Below, in pieces: positions 45,400 to 54,640 of a stretch of DNA of 64,000 bases. The notes under the pieces are model-generated. The model was given only the letters and a program-made list of their open reading frames with translations. It was not told where the DNA came from and ran no database searches. Each line of letters opens with the position of its first letter. Positions within the stretch are counted from its first letter, which is position 1. The position numbers were made by a program, and so were the translations under genes. Source of the stretch: Cinnamomum chago. Its lineage: Eukaryota > Streptophyta > Magnoliopsida > Laurales > Lauraceae. The stretch lies in contig CP142453.1 in the NCBI GenBank assembly GCA_038049695.1, positions 128,847,001 to 128,911,000 on the forward strand. The letters run 5' to 3'.

Positions 45400-46377
45400 A
45401 TGTCTTCTTCTGCCTCCTCCTCCTCCGCCCTGTCGGGTGCTCTCAAAGCTCTGGTAGACAATCCCCTGGATTTCTTGAAGAAGTTCGCGATTGTGTTTTC
45501 CCCAGTTAGTTTGCCCCTGGAATACCGTTCCACCGATGGCTCGTCCTTCAAATCTGGAAGTGCCGGTGTCAAACTGGTTCAATCTAAGACGGTCCCCGCC
45601 AATTACAATCTCCAATTCGTAGCCATAAAAGATCTGCCGACTGACAAAGAAGCCGTAAATGCCTACGTGCTGGCGTACAAGAACAACAGGGGGAACGATG
45701 ATGTCCCGTTTGTGGACATTCCCACCAAAGCCTTTAAGGAGAATACCTTGCTGTTTACTGTGGGTCTCACCGGCTGCTCGGTGATCGTCACTAGCTTCGA
45801 CAAAAACACATACCGAGTTTTCCACGACCGTCGTATGGACAGTTCCGTCCTCTACAACAACGTACAGATGCGAGTGGACTTCAACGATTACCGGATCGGC
45901 GGCCGCTACCTGTCTCACACAGGGAATGCGATCACCTTACTGCTCTTCAAAGGCGGAGCCTGGAAGATGTTTCTGCAACGTCAGCTTCCGAAGCCAGATA
46001 CGAGTTTGCCAACCTGGGAAATTTATGCTAATGCCGTTCAGCAGCCGGGCCCTGTGTCTGAGAAAGCATTCAATGACCGCCGCACCATCATTCAGAATAG
46101 GGTGAAGGCCAATGGAAAGAAGTTGAAGGTGGCTAACAATCTCATTGACGGTGCTGTTGACGGCATCGTTCACGGGGTGGTGTACAACGAGCAGGCGATT
46201 AGTGGGTGGAAGGCTCTGCGTAGTGCCATCAAAAGCAAGATCGATATTTATCACAATGATCCCCACAGGGACCCTAACCTCAAGGATACGTATGATGGTT
46301 TTGAATTCGACAACAGTGATTCCGCGCAAATAGATGAGACGTGGATCTGGTTACGGATCAAGAAGAACAGAGCTTGA
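45400..46377 (+). CDS. Unknown intronless protein with CNF-like Cys/His arrangement
   Basis: A single open frame of 325 codons. The first ATG in frame is at 45400; upstream in-frame codons lack ATG. The protein has a Ser-rich start (residues 2-9), no signal peptide and no membrane span, so it is probably cytosolic. Residues ~117-150 read TVGLTGCSVIVTSF and then YRVFHDRRMDSSVLY. A Cys (126) after Leu-Thr-Gly is followed 16 residues later by His (142). A similar Cys-His spacing after a Leu-Ser-Gly turn is the catalytic signature of the bacterial CNF/BLF1-type glutamine-deamidase fold. Later landmarks are ITLLLFKGGAWKMFLQRQLP (178-197) and the C-terminal DETWIWLRIKKNRA. I do not recognise a plant family. 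GC is visibly higher than in flanking DNA, and no intron is present. The intact long frame suggests selection or recent arrival. The deamidase-like assignment is inference; the existence of the ORF is well supported. Confidence 0.8.
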   Translation: MSSSASSSSALSGALKALVDNPLDFLKKFAIVFSPVSLPLEYRSTDGSSFKSGSAGVKLVQSKTVPANYNLQFVAIKDLPTDKEAVNAYVLAYKNNRGNDDVPFVDIPTKAFKENTLLFTVGLTGCSVIVTSFDKNTYRVFHDRRMDSSVLYNNVQMRVDFNDYRIGGRYLSHTGNAITLLLFKGGAWKMFLQRQLPKPDTSLPTWEIYANAVQQPGPVSEKAFNDRRTIIQNRVKANGKKLKVANNLIDGAVDGIVHGVVYNEQAISGWKALRSAIKSKIDIYHNDPHRDPNLKDTYDGFEFDNSDSAQIDETWIWLRIKKNRA

Positions 46378-47323
46378 GCTCAGCATAACTATTTGCGAGG
46401 TTTCCATATCCCTTCCGTTCCTGTTATAATGTCTGTGCTTCTTGTTTCCATCCCTTTCTTTCATCTTCCGTTCCTGTTAACGTCTGAGCTTCTTCTATCC
46501 GACTTATCGGAATTAAATCGGGACTCAATGTAATGTGTTTTTCCTTGTGTGAATTAATTAAATCGAGTTAATTACATCAAAGTAGTTTATCTCAATAGTT
46601 AATGGGATAAGTTCTGTAACACTTTTTTTTTTCAATTTAAATTTTGGTATTTTATTTAATATTTTTAAAATATAAAATAATAGCAATTGCTTTTCAATCA
46701 AGCCATAAAGTGATTTTTTTTTAATATGTTATTAATTTGATAATTTTCTTTTTCTTTTTCTACACATATATTCCTAAAAAAAATAAAATTAAATCATATG
46801 GATCGTGAAACTTTGCATTCTAAGATTGGGTGTTCCAAAGTGTGATAGAAAGATGGTATTGAAAATTGGGGTTCTATGAGAAACAATCGATTGTCCACTT
46901 TGAACAGCCGACTGTTTGAGGCAGTAGCATGTGATGCTATAACTGTCAACTATCGACTTTGGACAGTTGACTGGTGTTGTTAATTCTACTGGAGGACAAC
47001 ATATAATACCCAACAACAAATTTCTATCTAGAAAAATCAATGAAAATTAAAAGAGGTCTTTTTTTTTACTTCAAACAGAAAACTCACAGGGGGCTGATTT
47101 AGTTGAAATATGGATGTTGAAGTATCATTTTCTTTTTAAAATAGTGAAAAATTACACTCTAGTACCACTTGGCCAACTATTTTTCATTCAAGTATGATCA
47201 AGGAAACACTTTTATCATCCAAGTACCACTTTTTAATATTTTGAATTAAAAAATACATTAAATTTTTTACATTTTTAACATTGTCTTTATTTATTAGAAA
47301 CATGTGTGACTTTTGCGAGTATG
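46378..47323. other. 3' flank of the unknown gene
   Basis: AT-rich DNA likely includes the 3' UTR; two ~20-bp copies of CTTCCGTTCCTGTTA(T/A) (46409 and 46466) lie just after the stop. No other coding region is supported. Confidence 0.45.
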
Positions 47324-47463
47324 GATCACCTATCGCATATATTATACATTCACCGTAAGTGGACCAATAATACTCTGCTATGTCATTTAAAATTTTAGGT
47401 GATTTTGAAATTTAAAAAGTTTAAATCAAGTGAAAGAAAATCACCTAAATTTTTTAATGACGT

Positions 47464-48015
47464 TGATGGGCCAGGCCCAAATAATTCGGTCCGTAATGAC
47501 AGGTTAGGCCCAGGTGGCTCGGTCCACGACGACTTGTCGGGTCAAACTGACCTTAGTCCATGATAAGCTCAGGTCTTGATCTACCCATTGAGGCCGGATC
47601 CAAATCCACAGTATGACAAAGTCATCACGTCGTTTCACCTACCTGCTTTTACCAAGTCCCGCGGAGGAGATCTTGCCTGCTCATCTGTTGAGGACAGTGC
47701 GGGAGACTCTACCAGACTGGAGCGTACATCATTGGAGATCCCTGGAGAATCTCCCCACCCGTTGGAGAAAGACTATAAAAGGAGAAGTCCTGTCAGAGAA
47801 GAGGGGGATCTCTCGAATTCTACACATCATTATTGTATCTGACTACTTTGTAATCTCCTCCCCGAAGTAGTAAAGTGATCATTTAAAGTGGACGTAGGTC
47901 ATACTGACCGAACCACTATAAATCCCTTCTCTCTTTCTCTCTCTCTCCATTAAGTTTTACATTAATTACATATCACTTGACCGGTGGTGCCCGAAACCAC
48001 TTTTTGGCATTATCA
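47464..48015 (+). repeat. 5' LTR of retroelement 2
   Basis: Starts TGATGGGCCAGGCCC and ends GCATTATCA. It contains the likely promoter TATA box (TATAAAAG at 47774-47781) and a CTCTCTTTCTCTCTCTC run near 47932. The 3' copy has a C where this has T in GTCCGTAATG. Confidence 0.92.
47774..47781 (+). promoter_or_regulatory. TATA box in the 5' LTR
   Basis: TATAAAAG within GACTATAAAAGGAGAAG, repeated in the 3' LTR at 51446-51453 and conserved in the LTRs of retroelement 1 and the 18111 solo LTR. It marks the U3/R region. Confidence 0.6.
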
Positions 48016-48017
48016 GT

Positions 48018-48033
48018 TTGGCGCCGTCTGTGG
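48018..48033 (+). other. Primer-binding site (tRNA-Asp type)
   Basis: TTGGCGCCGTCTGTGG starts two bases after the LTR. TGGCGCCGT is complementary to the 3' end of tRNA-Asp (ACGGCGCCA). Retroelement 1 has the same site with one change (TTTGGCACCGT). Confidence 0.7.
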
Positions 48034-48065
48034 GAACGAAAAGAATTCCCTTTTTTCAAAAAGCC

Positions 48066-49373
48066 ATGCCGATCACCAGGTCAACAAGGAGACAAGATGG
48101 TAACCCCTCGCGCGAGGGCGAGGGTAATCCTCCACCGACCAACCCTGCACCGAATGCTCCCGCTCCCTCTCCCCAGCAGATGCTGGAGACCATGCAGCAG
48201 TTGGTAACTCAAAACCAACAAATACTGCAGCTCATGCTGGCGAGTCAGGGAGGAGCGCTAGGTGCAGGACCGCAGGAAGCACCACTCTCGGAGCAACTGG
48301 TCGCTCCACGCAGAGGGGCACCTCACCCGGGCGCCCGTCCACACGGTGCCCGGGGCCGAGGCGCCAACCGAGGCCGCCCTCACCTGAGCGCCCAAGCCCT
48401 GGGCGCCCATCCTCATGGCGCCCTGAGCGCCCGTCATCATGCCACCCATGCCCAGGGGACATCTGCTGGAGCTCCGCCGGTCGTCCCACACGGAAGACTC
48501 CTGGTTGATCCTGAAGGCCGCGCTCATCTCGACGTACCCCCTCCCCCGGGCGGGTCGAATCACGGTGGACTTCCACCCCCTCACTCTGCTTCCAATCATG
48601 AGGATCCTGATTTCCAAGAGATGGGAAGTGGGAATTACAGTCTGGAAGACGAGAGCCAGTTCCAAGGTCAATCCAGAGAAGCTCCCAACCTTTGGGATGA
48701 GAAGTTCAAAGAGATGCAAAATCAGATTGGCAACGTCTTCAATGCCATGAAGGCACAGGTACCAGAATCTATTGACTATCTGGTACAACGAACGGACACA
48801 CCGTTCAAACCCTCCGTGGCGAACTACCCACTCCCCAAAAAATTCAAAATGCCGACCATGGAGACCTTTGATGGAACCAAGGACCCGCTGGATCACTTGG
48901 AAACTTATAAAACTCTAATGCAACTACACAACATCTCTGACGAGATCATGTGTAGAGCATTTCCAACCACCCTAAAGGGCTCCGCACGGCAATGGTTCTC
49001 CAGTCTGACCCCTGCCTCCATCTCCACCTTTGCAGAGCTAAGCAAGTCCTTCGTGTCGCACTTCATTGGAGGACGCCGCCCCCAGAAGCCTGCCACCCAC
49101 CTCCTCAGCATAAAACAGGATCGAGATGAGAGTCTGAGGAGTTACCTCACTCGTTTTAACGAGGAGGTCCTCCAAGTCAAGGAGCCCAATGACAAAGTCG
49201 CCATGACCGCCTTTCTGGGAGGCCTCCATTCATCCAGTTTCCTCTTTTCAGTAATGAAGCGACCACCAAAGAGCTTGCCAAAACTATTGACAAAAGCTCA
49301 AAAATATATGAATGCTGAGGAAATCAACAGGTCCAGGCGAGGTGAATCATCTCGTGGATCGCCAAAAGCTTGA
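48066..49373 (+). CDS. gag: Intact Ty3-type gag protein of retroelement 2
   Basis: The 435-codon frame starts at ATG 48066 (MPITRSTRRQDGNPSREG), the first in-frame ATG after the PBS; the same start is kept in retroelement 1. The N-terminal third is Pro/Gly/Ala-rich and low-complexity (GARPHGARGRGANRG). The Retrotrans_gag capsid domain follows at ~250-420: TFDGTKDPLDHLETYKTLMQ, CRAFPTTLKGSARQWFSSLT, LSKSFVSHFIGGRR and ESLRSYLTRFNEEVL. It would form the virus-like particle core that packages the element's RNA. There is no CCHC zinc knuckle and no pol. The frame stops at TGA just where 78-bp repeats begin; the next frame is open in -1. Confidence 0.9.
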   Translation: MPITRSTRRQDGNPSREGEGNPPPTNPAPNAPAPSPQQMLETMQQLVTQNQQILQLMLASQGGALGAGPQEAPLSEQLVAPRRGAPHPGARPHGARGRGANRGRPHLSAQALGAHPHGALSARHHATHAQGTSAGAPPVVPHGRLLVDPEGRAHLDVPPPPGGSNHGGLPPPHSASNHEDPDFQEMGSGNYSLEDESQFQGQSREAPNLWDEKFKEMQNQIGNVFNAMKAQVPESIDYLVQRTDTPFKPSVANYPLPKKFKMPTMETFDGTKDPLDHLETYKTLMQLHNISDEIMCRAFPTTLKGSARQWFSSLTPASISTFAELSKSFVSHFIGGRRPQKPATHLLSIKQDRDESLRSYLTRFNEEVLQVKEPNDKVAMTAFLGGLHSSSFLFSVMKRPPKSLPKLLTKAQKYMNAEEINRSRRGESSRGSPKA

Positions 49374-49680
49374 CCTACCTCTGCACTGTTCTCAAACAGG
49401 CAGCCTATCTCCAGCTTAGCGGCTCTCTCGCGGGTCGCCAAAAAAGCTTGGCCTACCTCTGCACTGTTCTCAAACAGGCAGCCTATCTCCAGCTTAGCGG
49501 CTCTCTCGCGGGTCGCCAAAAAAGCTTGGCCTACCTCTGCACTGTTCTCAAACAGGCAGCCTATCTCCAGCTTAGCAGCTCTCTCACAGGTCGCCAAAAA
49601 AGCTTAGCCTACCTCTACTCTGTTCTCAAACAGGTAGCCTTTCTCCAGCTTAGCAGCTCTTTCCTGGGGCGCCAAAAGCA
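49367..49680 (+). repeat. 78-bp tandem repeat array, about 4 units
   Basis: AGCTTGGCCTACCTCTGCAC-type units begin at 49367, 49445, 49523 and 49601, exactly 78 bp apart. The first two to three units are nearly identical, the fourth more diverged. Such arrays are common between gag and LTR in non-autonomous plant elements; function unknown. Confidence 0.92.
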
Positions 49681-49789
49681 TGGTCTCAAGCTCTCTCACG
49701 AGCAATCCCCAGACTCTGTTTTTGCTCTCACGCAAGCAGTCTGCTTCATTCACCAGATCATCTGCAACTCGGGGACTACGTTGAATTAG
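49367..49789 (+). CDS. Open frame of 26-residue tandem repeats, -1 to gag
   Basis: The frame overlaps the end of gag in the -1 register and stays open for ~140 codons. It has about four near-identical 26-residue units with core TVLKQAAYLQLSGSLAGRQK, then a unique tail with HGLKLSHEQSPDSVFALTQA. Retroelement 1 keeps the same tail after ~3 diverged units. It has no ATG near its start, so translation would need -1 slippage near the CCAAAAGCTTGA at the gag stop or some other route. It could equally be non-coding repeat DNA whose unit length (78) happens to be a multiple of three. Confidence 0.35.
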   Translation, partial: SLTYLCTVLKQAAYLQLSGSLAGRQKSLAYLCTVLKQAAYLQLSGSLAGRQKSLAYLCTVLKQAAYLQLSSSLTGRQKSLAYLYSVLKQVAFLQLSSSFLGRQKHGLKLSHEQSPDSVFALTQAVCFIHQIICNSGTTLN

Positions 49790-49869
49790 CGTACCCAGTT
49801 GTCTGACCGCCCAGATGAGCCAAATGACCGCCTGGATCAGCATCCCTTGGTGCCTGATGGACTAGAGTA

Positions 49870-51010
49870 GCCTGCTCATCGATGTGCTCGAACACATTGG
49901 CACACAGCAGCTTGGCGCCCAGTCCCTCCTCTGCGTAGACCGCGGGCACCACCCGTCCAGGAGCATGAGCACCTCGGGCGCCAAACACCTTGGCCGCCCA
50001 GCACCCCTCGGGCGCCCAGCACCTTGGCCGCCCAGCACCTCGGGAGTCGCGCCCAGCACCCGGGCGCCCAGCACCTCGAGCGCCCACCAGCAGCCCTTGG
50101 GCGCCCAGCACGTCGGGCGCCCACCAGTAGCTCGCCCAGCACCTCGGGCGCCCACCAGCAGCTCGCCCAGGCTGCCTCGTCGTCCGTGCCAGGGGCGCCC
50201 CAGCCTCGCCAACCAGCACGCCGCCGCCTGGCGCACGGCCTCGCCCGCCTGGCGCCCGGTCTCGCCTCGCCCGCAGCGGACTTGCCCTGCTCGCCCGCCC
50301 AGCGCACGGCCACGGTCGCCCGCCTGGCGCACGGCCTCGCCTCGCCCGCCTGGCTCATCCCCACGCTCTCCACGGCCACGGGCGCCTGCTCTCCCTGCTC
50401 GCCCACCTGGCGCACGCCTCTTGGCGTCTTGCCTGCCTAGGCGCCCTGACTACTCTCGCCACTCGCAGCAGGGGACCCCGCACCAGCCGCGCCTGACCGT
50501 CCGACGTCGACTGCCTGCCCACCACGCGCAGCAAGCGCAGCAGCAAGCAGCAGGGTCGCCCGCCTGAGCGCCCACCAGCTCTCCTCGCCCGAGCTCCCCA
50601 CGCCCAGCGCTCCTCGCCCGCGGCAGCAGCTCACCCAACAGCTGCACCGCCCCGGGCGCCTAGCCTTGCTCGCCCACCTGGATGCGTGCCTCGCCCGCAA
50701 TGGGGGCGCCCCAGCCTTGCTCGCCCACCTGGGTGCGTGCCTCGCCCGCAGTGGGGGCGCCCCAGCCTTGCTCGCCCGGGTGTGTGCCTCGCCCGCAGTA
50801 GGGGCGCCCAACCTTGCTCGCCTCGCCCGCAGCGTGGGGCGCCCCGTCTGGCCTTGGTCGTCTCGCCAGTAGCCTTGGGCGCCCATCTCCTCCATGCTCT
50901 TCGCCCAGGCTGGGCGCCCGGCACCAGTGCCAGCAGCACCCTGGGCGCCCATCTCCTCCATGCTCCTCGCCCAGGCTGACCGGTCAGCTCGACCACCGCC
51001 GGGGGACACC
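49870..51010. repeat. GC-rich low-complexity segment of retroelement 2
   Basis: About 1.1 kb is dominated by GGGCGCCC, CAGCACC and CTCGCCCGC words, with local repeats (GCTCGCCCACCTGGATGCGT-like units at 50666-50760, CATCTCCTCCATGCTC at 50884 and 50951). It is extremely GC-rich against an AT-rich genome. Long ORFs on both strands here are an artefact of composition. It precedes the polypurine tract. Confidence 0.8.
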
Positions 51011-51123
51011 CCCGGACCCCCTCTGCGGAGGGCATATATTAAAAGAGGGTTTAAAGTGCTTGACATGAAGAAGCTTGGATTTTAATAATGTCTCCCTTTC
51101 AAAGCCTTCTTTGGCGCGAGACA

Positions 51124-51135
51124 TTGAGGGGCAAA
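51124..51135 (+). other. Polypurine tract of retroelement 2
   Basis: TTGAGGGGCAAA directly before the 3' LTR is the likely plus-strand primer; the same motif precedes the 3' LTR of retroelement 1 (40526-40538, minus strand). Confidence 0.7.
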
Positions 51136-51687
51136 TGATGGGCCAGGCCCAAATAATTCGGTCCGCAATGACAGGTTAGGCCCAGGTGGCTCGGTCCACG
51201 ACGACTTGTCGGGTCAAACTGACCTTAGTCCATGATAAGCTCAGGTCTTGATCTACCCATTGAGGCCGGATCCAAATCCACAGTATGACAAAGTCATCAC
51301 GTCGTTTCACCTACCTGCTTTTACCAAGTCCCGCGGAGGAGATCTTGCCTGCTCATCTGTTGAGGACAGTGCGGGAGACTCTACCAGACTGGAGCGTACA
51401 TCATTGGAGATCCCTGGAGAATCTCCCCACCCGTTGGAGAAAGACTATAAAAGGAGAAGTCCTGTCAGAGAAGAGGGGGATCTCTCGAATTCTACACATC
51501 ATTATTGTATCTGACTACTTTGTAATCTCCTCCCCGAAGTAGTAAAGTGATCATTTAAAGTGGACGTAGGTCATACTGACCGAACCACTATAAATCCCTT
51601 CTCTCTTTCTCTCTCTCTCCATTAAGTTTTACATTAATTACATATCACTTGACCGGTGGTGCCCGAAACCACTTTTTGGCATTATCA
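51136..51687 (+). repeat. 3' LTR of retroelement 2
   Basis: Same length as the 5' LTR and identical except for about one base. It ends GCATTATCA and is followed by the TSD GACGT. Confidence 0.92.
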
Positions 51688-51748
51688 GACGTGATGGAGT
51701 ATTATTGGTCTACTCACGGTGAATGTATAACAAATACAATAGGTGATC

Positions 51749-52295
51749 TGCACTTGACTTTTGTATATATTCCCCATGAATCACGCCACTCATTTAAGAA
51801 ACAAAGAGTTATTTCATGTGCCCCATTGAATGACGTGACTGACAAGAGAGACTGTTTTTTCCTTTTATATTTTTTTCTACAATCTTTTACGTATTCAAAC
51901 GATCATATTTTTTTTTATTTTATTTTTTTTGTATGAACACCAACATTAACATTATTGGCCCTTTTTTTTTTTTCCGGAGAAGAAAACAGAAGCAGAACTC
52001 AGAATAGATATTCTGCTTTTTCATCTACTGATAAGAATCTTTAACAGGAAGCAAACTTCAAAATTGTTAAAGGCACAAGTGGCTGAAAAGAATCTATATC
52101 ATAGCCACCACTTTATTTTTTTTTTTTTTTCTTTTCTTGTGCCTAGTGCGCCATTCATTGGGACCGAGCATTTCTTGTGCATGAATACTTTTAGTGCATG
52201 ACATTTCTCTCCCTTGTCAGTTGTTTAACATGGGATCACACACTGTTAACAACTTTACTTAATTTTAGATCAGAAGAATTAATCCCAAATGGAAA
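51749..52295. other. Spacer, no gene
   Basis: T-rich tracts (51900-51930, 51961-51973, 52115-52132) and no supported coding region or element. Confidence 0.45.
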
Positions 52296-53747
52296 AAAGA
52301 AACATGTTCTCTTGTAAAAGCATTGTAGATCGAGCCTACTTGGAAGCATGGATTAGAGTGGTTGCAAAGGAAATAAATAACTATAACTTTGTGTCAGCCA
52401 AAATATCATTCTCATCATATGCTCTATGATGAAATTGGATTAGACTGGAGAGGACACGACCAAAAATAATAAATTAAGATAGATTTGAAAAAGTGCACTT
52501 CTTTGTAAAAATAGATTTAAAGAAGTGAATTTAGCTAAATCCTCAATTTTTGTTGACCAAGCAAAGTGAGAGAGCCGTCGATTCTGGTTGAATGCCCAGC
52601 AAGACTTGTTTTCACCCCAACACATGTACTTTACTGACCTGAGTTGCCTTGGAGAATCCTACCAGCATGTTTCAAAACTATGGGCAGTTCCATGTTTAAG
52701 ATTTAACTAATCTAGCCTCTTTTAGCCATAAACAAGACCAATTAATGTAAAATATGTCCTAGGCGGCCGGGTAGCACTATTTATCTATTCCTTCATCAGG
52801 TAGACACTGGTGAGGGAATTCAAGTTAAGATTGTTCATTTAAAAATATTGTGCCCAATAATTATCATTTCCAGCCCATTCACAACCATTCTTCTGCACTG
52901 AAGAAACATTGTGTCTTTTATGTGACATGTTTCTACTCTCAGTGGGAATAAAATGTGCCTACACTTTTCATCCTTTATTTCCGGTGTCTGATTTATACTT
53001 CTAAGGTCTAAATGAATCTCACACAAAAATTAAATTGCAAAAGAGTTAGGTTGTATGGGCTGATACATGTTCATTCTTTTTGCTGACGGGGTCTGGTTTG
53101 TTATTTAGGCCCTTTAGCATTAAAAAGAAAATTTGATATAGATATTAGGCAGCTATTCAAAAAAAATTCTTTTCCAGAAGACTCCGAAGAGACGATATTA
53201 GCTATTCCTTCTATTTAATCAGATATCTCTCTCTTCCTTCCTCCCTCCTAGATGGGCATAGGATCCAAAAACAACATATAGGTTCCATATCGGTTCGGGG
53301 TTCAGATCCAAATATCTAAAAAGAAGGATCAGGTCTAGATTCACCATGGTTCTGCCACGGATCCAACCTGTTTGCATCCCTAATGTGTAAATTATATATA
53401 TGTCTATGATTTTTCTGCTGGGCAACTTCCATCTTTCCATATTAACATAGGCAAACTCAGAATCTCAATACCCTATAAAGGCCATAAATAGAATCATTGC
53501 CTTTACATCAGTTTTATATAACTGTACAAGTTGCTGCCGATTATTATTAATAATCCAAGATTAATAAGAAGCCTTACTTAGATTCCACATGTTGGCAACC
53601 ACTAATATGCTTAGTGCACCTATGCCTGAAGGAAAAGGCCTCATTTTAACAATTAGAGCTTGATTAAAGGACAAAAGAGAACCCCAGTGGTGTTGAGCAT
53701 CTGCTGATTTGTAATCTTAAGACTGATTAGGGTACGATTATGCCAAG
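52296..53747 (+). repeat. Segmental duplication, copy B (uninterrupted)
   Basis: Direct copy of 39902-45032 without the retroelement. The sequence around 52395-52415 (GCCAAAATATCATTCTCATC) is the empty target site. Copies diverge mostly by substitutions and short indels. It holds no gene I can support. Confidence 0.85.
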
Positions 53748-54482
53748 ATTCTTAACAGTTAATCTGATAGAAGACAACCCACCATGCAACTGGGAGCCTG
53801 AGAATCAGATACTCTGTGTTACTTGAGTTACTGGGCCTTTTTCTGGATGTGGAACTTGTGATGGTGGTACCTTTCCGGAAAAATGGAGACCATGCAGTGA
53901 GTCACAACTGAAGCCGCCGCTAATCCTAGCGGTCGGGTTTTCAGGAATAGACCACAGATCTATACTGCATGATCAGAATTTTTTGTGAGTAGTGCACGGA
54001 CACAGGTCGGACTGGGTCTGGTTGAAGCTAGTCAAACCCAGCCCATTAAGCAATCGGTCCCGAAATTTAAATTGGCTCTAGTTGATGTGCCTAAAACTTA
54101 GGCCTACCCCATTCCACTAGTGAAGTATTGGGTCCATTTCTGCTGAATTTGTTGGTCTGGGCCTTGTCACAAATATTGTTTAGATATATTTTTTTTAATT
54201 TAGGTATGGAAAGTATCATGAAATATAAATTATATTCTTAAAATTAAAATATATAAAAGAATATGGCAAAGAAATATCTGAGAGAGTATTCATTAATTAA
54301 TAAAGAAAAGAAGAAAAATATGATTGGATTCGACTCGAGTTTTACATGGGAGGAATTATAACCTATCCTAATCATATGCTAGCCTAATCTATCAACCCAG
54401 GGCCGACTCTAGGGTGCTCCATTCTCACGCTATACTCTACCCGAGTGTTCCGTGTTCCGCTATATGACACATTCCAACTGTA
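53748..54482. other. No gene seen
   Basis: Unique-looking AT-rich sequence with short GGCCC-containing patches. No coding region, RNA gene or paired terminal repeats recognised. Confidence 0.4.
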
Positions 54483-54640
54483 GTTTGCTAAGAATGCCTT
54501 ATTATCCAAGTGGTAAGGATCGTCAGCTCTTACCTGCACCTATTCCTGCTTGTGCGAGCCTCATTTCCACTTGAGTGAGTAATCTCTCTTGGGTCTCAGC
54601 CCCCATGGCCGCAGTACCCCAAAAATATTTGTGAGTGTCG
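54483..54640 (+). mobile_element. SINE-like remnant
   Basis: CCAAGTGGTAAGGATCGTCAG resembles an A box, followed by CTTGTGCGAGCC and TTCCACTTGAGTGAG motifs shared with 31195-31462 and 35634-35801. The end (CTCTCTTGGGTCTCAGCCCC) also matches those copies. TSD not resolved. Confidence 0.45.

Larger units (their letters stand above)
47464..51687 (+). mobile_element. Non-autonomous gag-only LTR retrotransposon 2 (TR-GAG-like), young, TSD GACGT
   Basis: LTRs of 552 bp (47464-48015 and 51136-51687) differ at about one position by eye. TSD GACGT lies at 47459-47463 and 51688-51692. Order: LTR, PBS, intact gag, 78-bp repeats, GC-rich segment, polypurine tract, LTR. There is no protease, integrase or RT. 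Near-identical LTRs plus intact gag indicate very recent transposition with help from an autonomous Ty3/gypsy relative. It is related to the elements at 18111 and 40017 but its LTR is ~40 bp longer. Confidence 0.95.
47324..51748. mobile_element. Foldback MITE split by retroelement 2
   Basis: The left part (47324-47463) starts GATCACCTATCGCATATATT and carries CACCGTAAGTGGACCAATAA. The right part (51693-51748) carries TTATTGGTCTACTCACGGTG and ends AATAGGTGATC. Together they form one inverted-repeat MITE of ~200 bp, the same family as 14308-14497. Retroelement 2 inserted at its GACGT. Confidence 0.8.

Noticed and set aside
45365-45460. Upstream ORF regulating the 45.4 kb gene
   Set aside because: The ATG at 45365 lies only ~10 bases after the TATA start, so it is probably upstream of the transcription start.
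45343-46329. Antisense ORFs of 191 and 130 codons opposite the unknown gene
   Set aside because: Shadows of the sense frame; the sense frame has a TATA box, a full-length frame and coherent motifs.
48258-48896. 212-codon minus-strand ORF opposite gag
   Set aside because: Mirror frame of the gag coding strand; no family features.
49367-49680. CRISPR-like array of 78-bp repeats
   Set aside because: Units are contiguous without spacers and belong to a plant retroelement.
49862-51068. Several overlapping ORFs of 130-227 codons on both strands
   Set aside because: They lie in the GC-rich low-complexity part of the retroelement. Stops are rare by composition, all frames are open, and the products are Ala/Gly/Arg/Pro repeats without a family.
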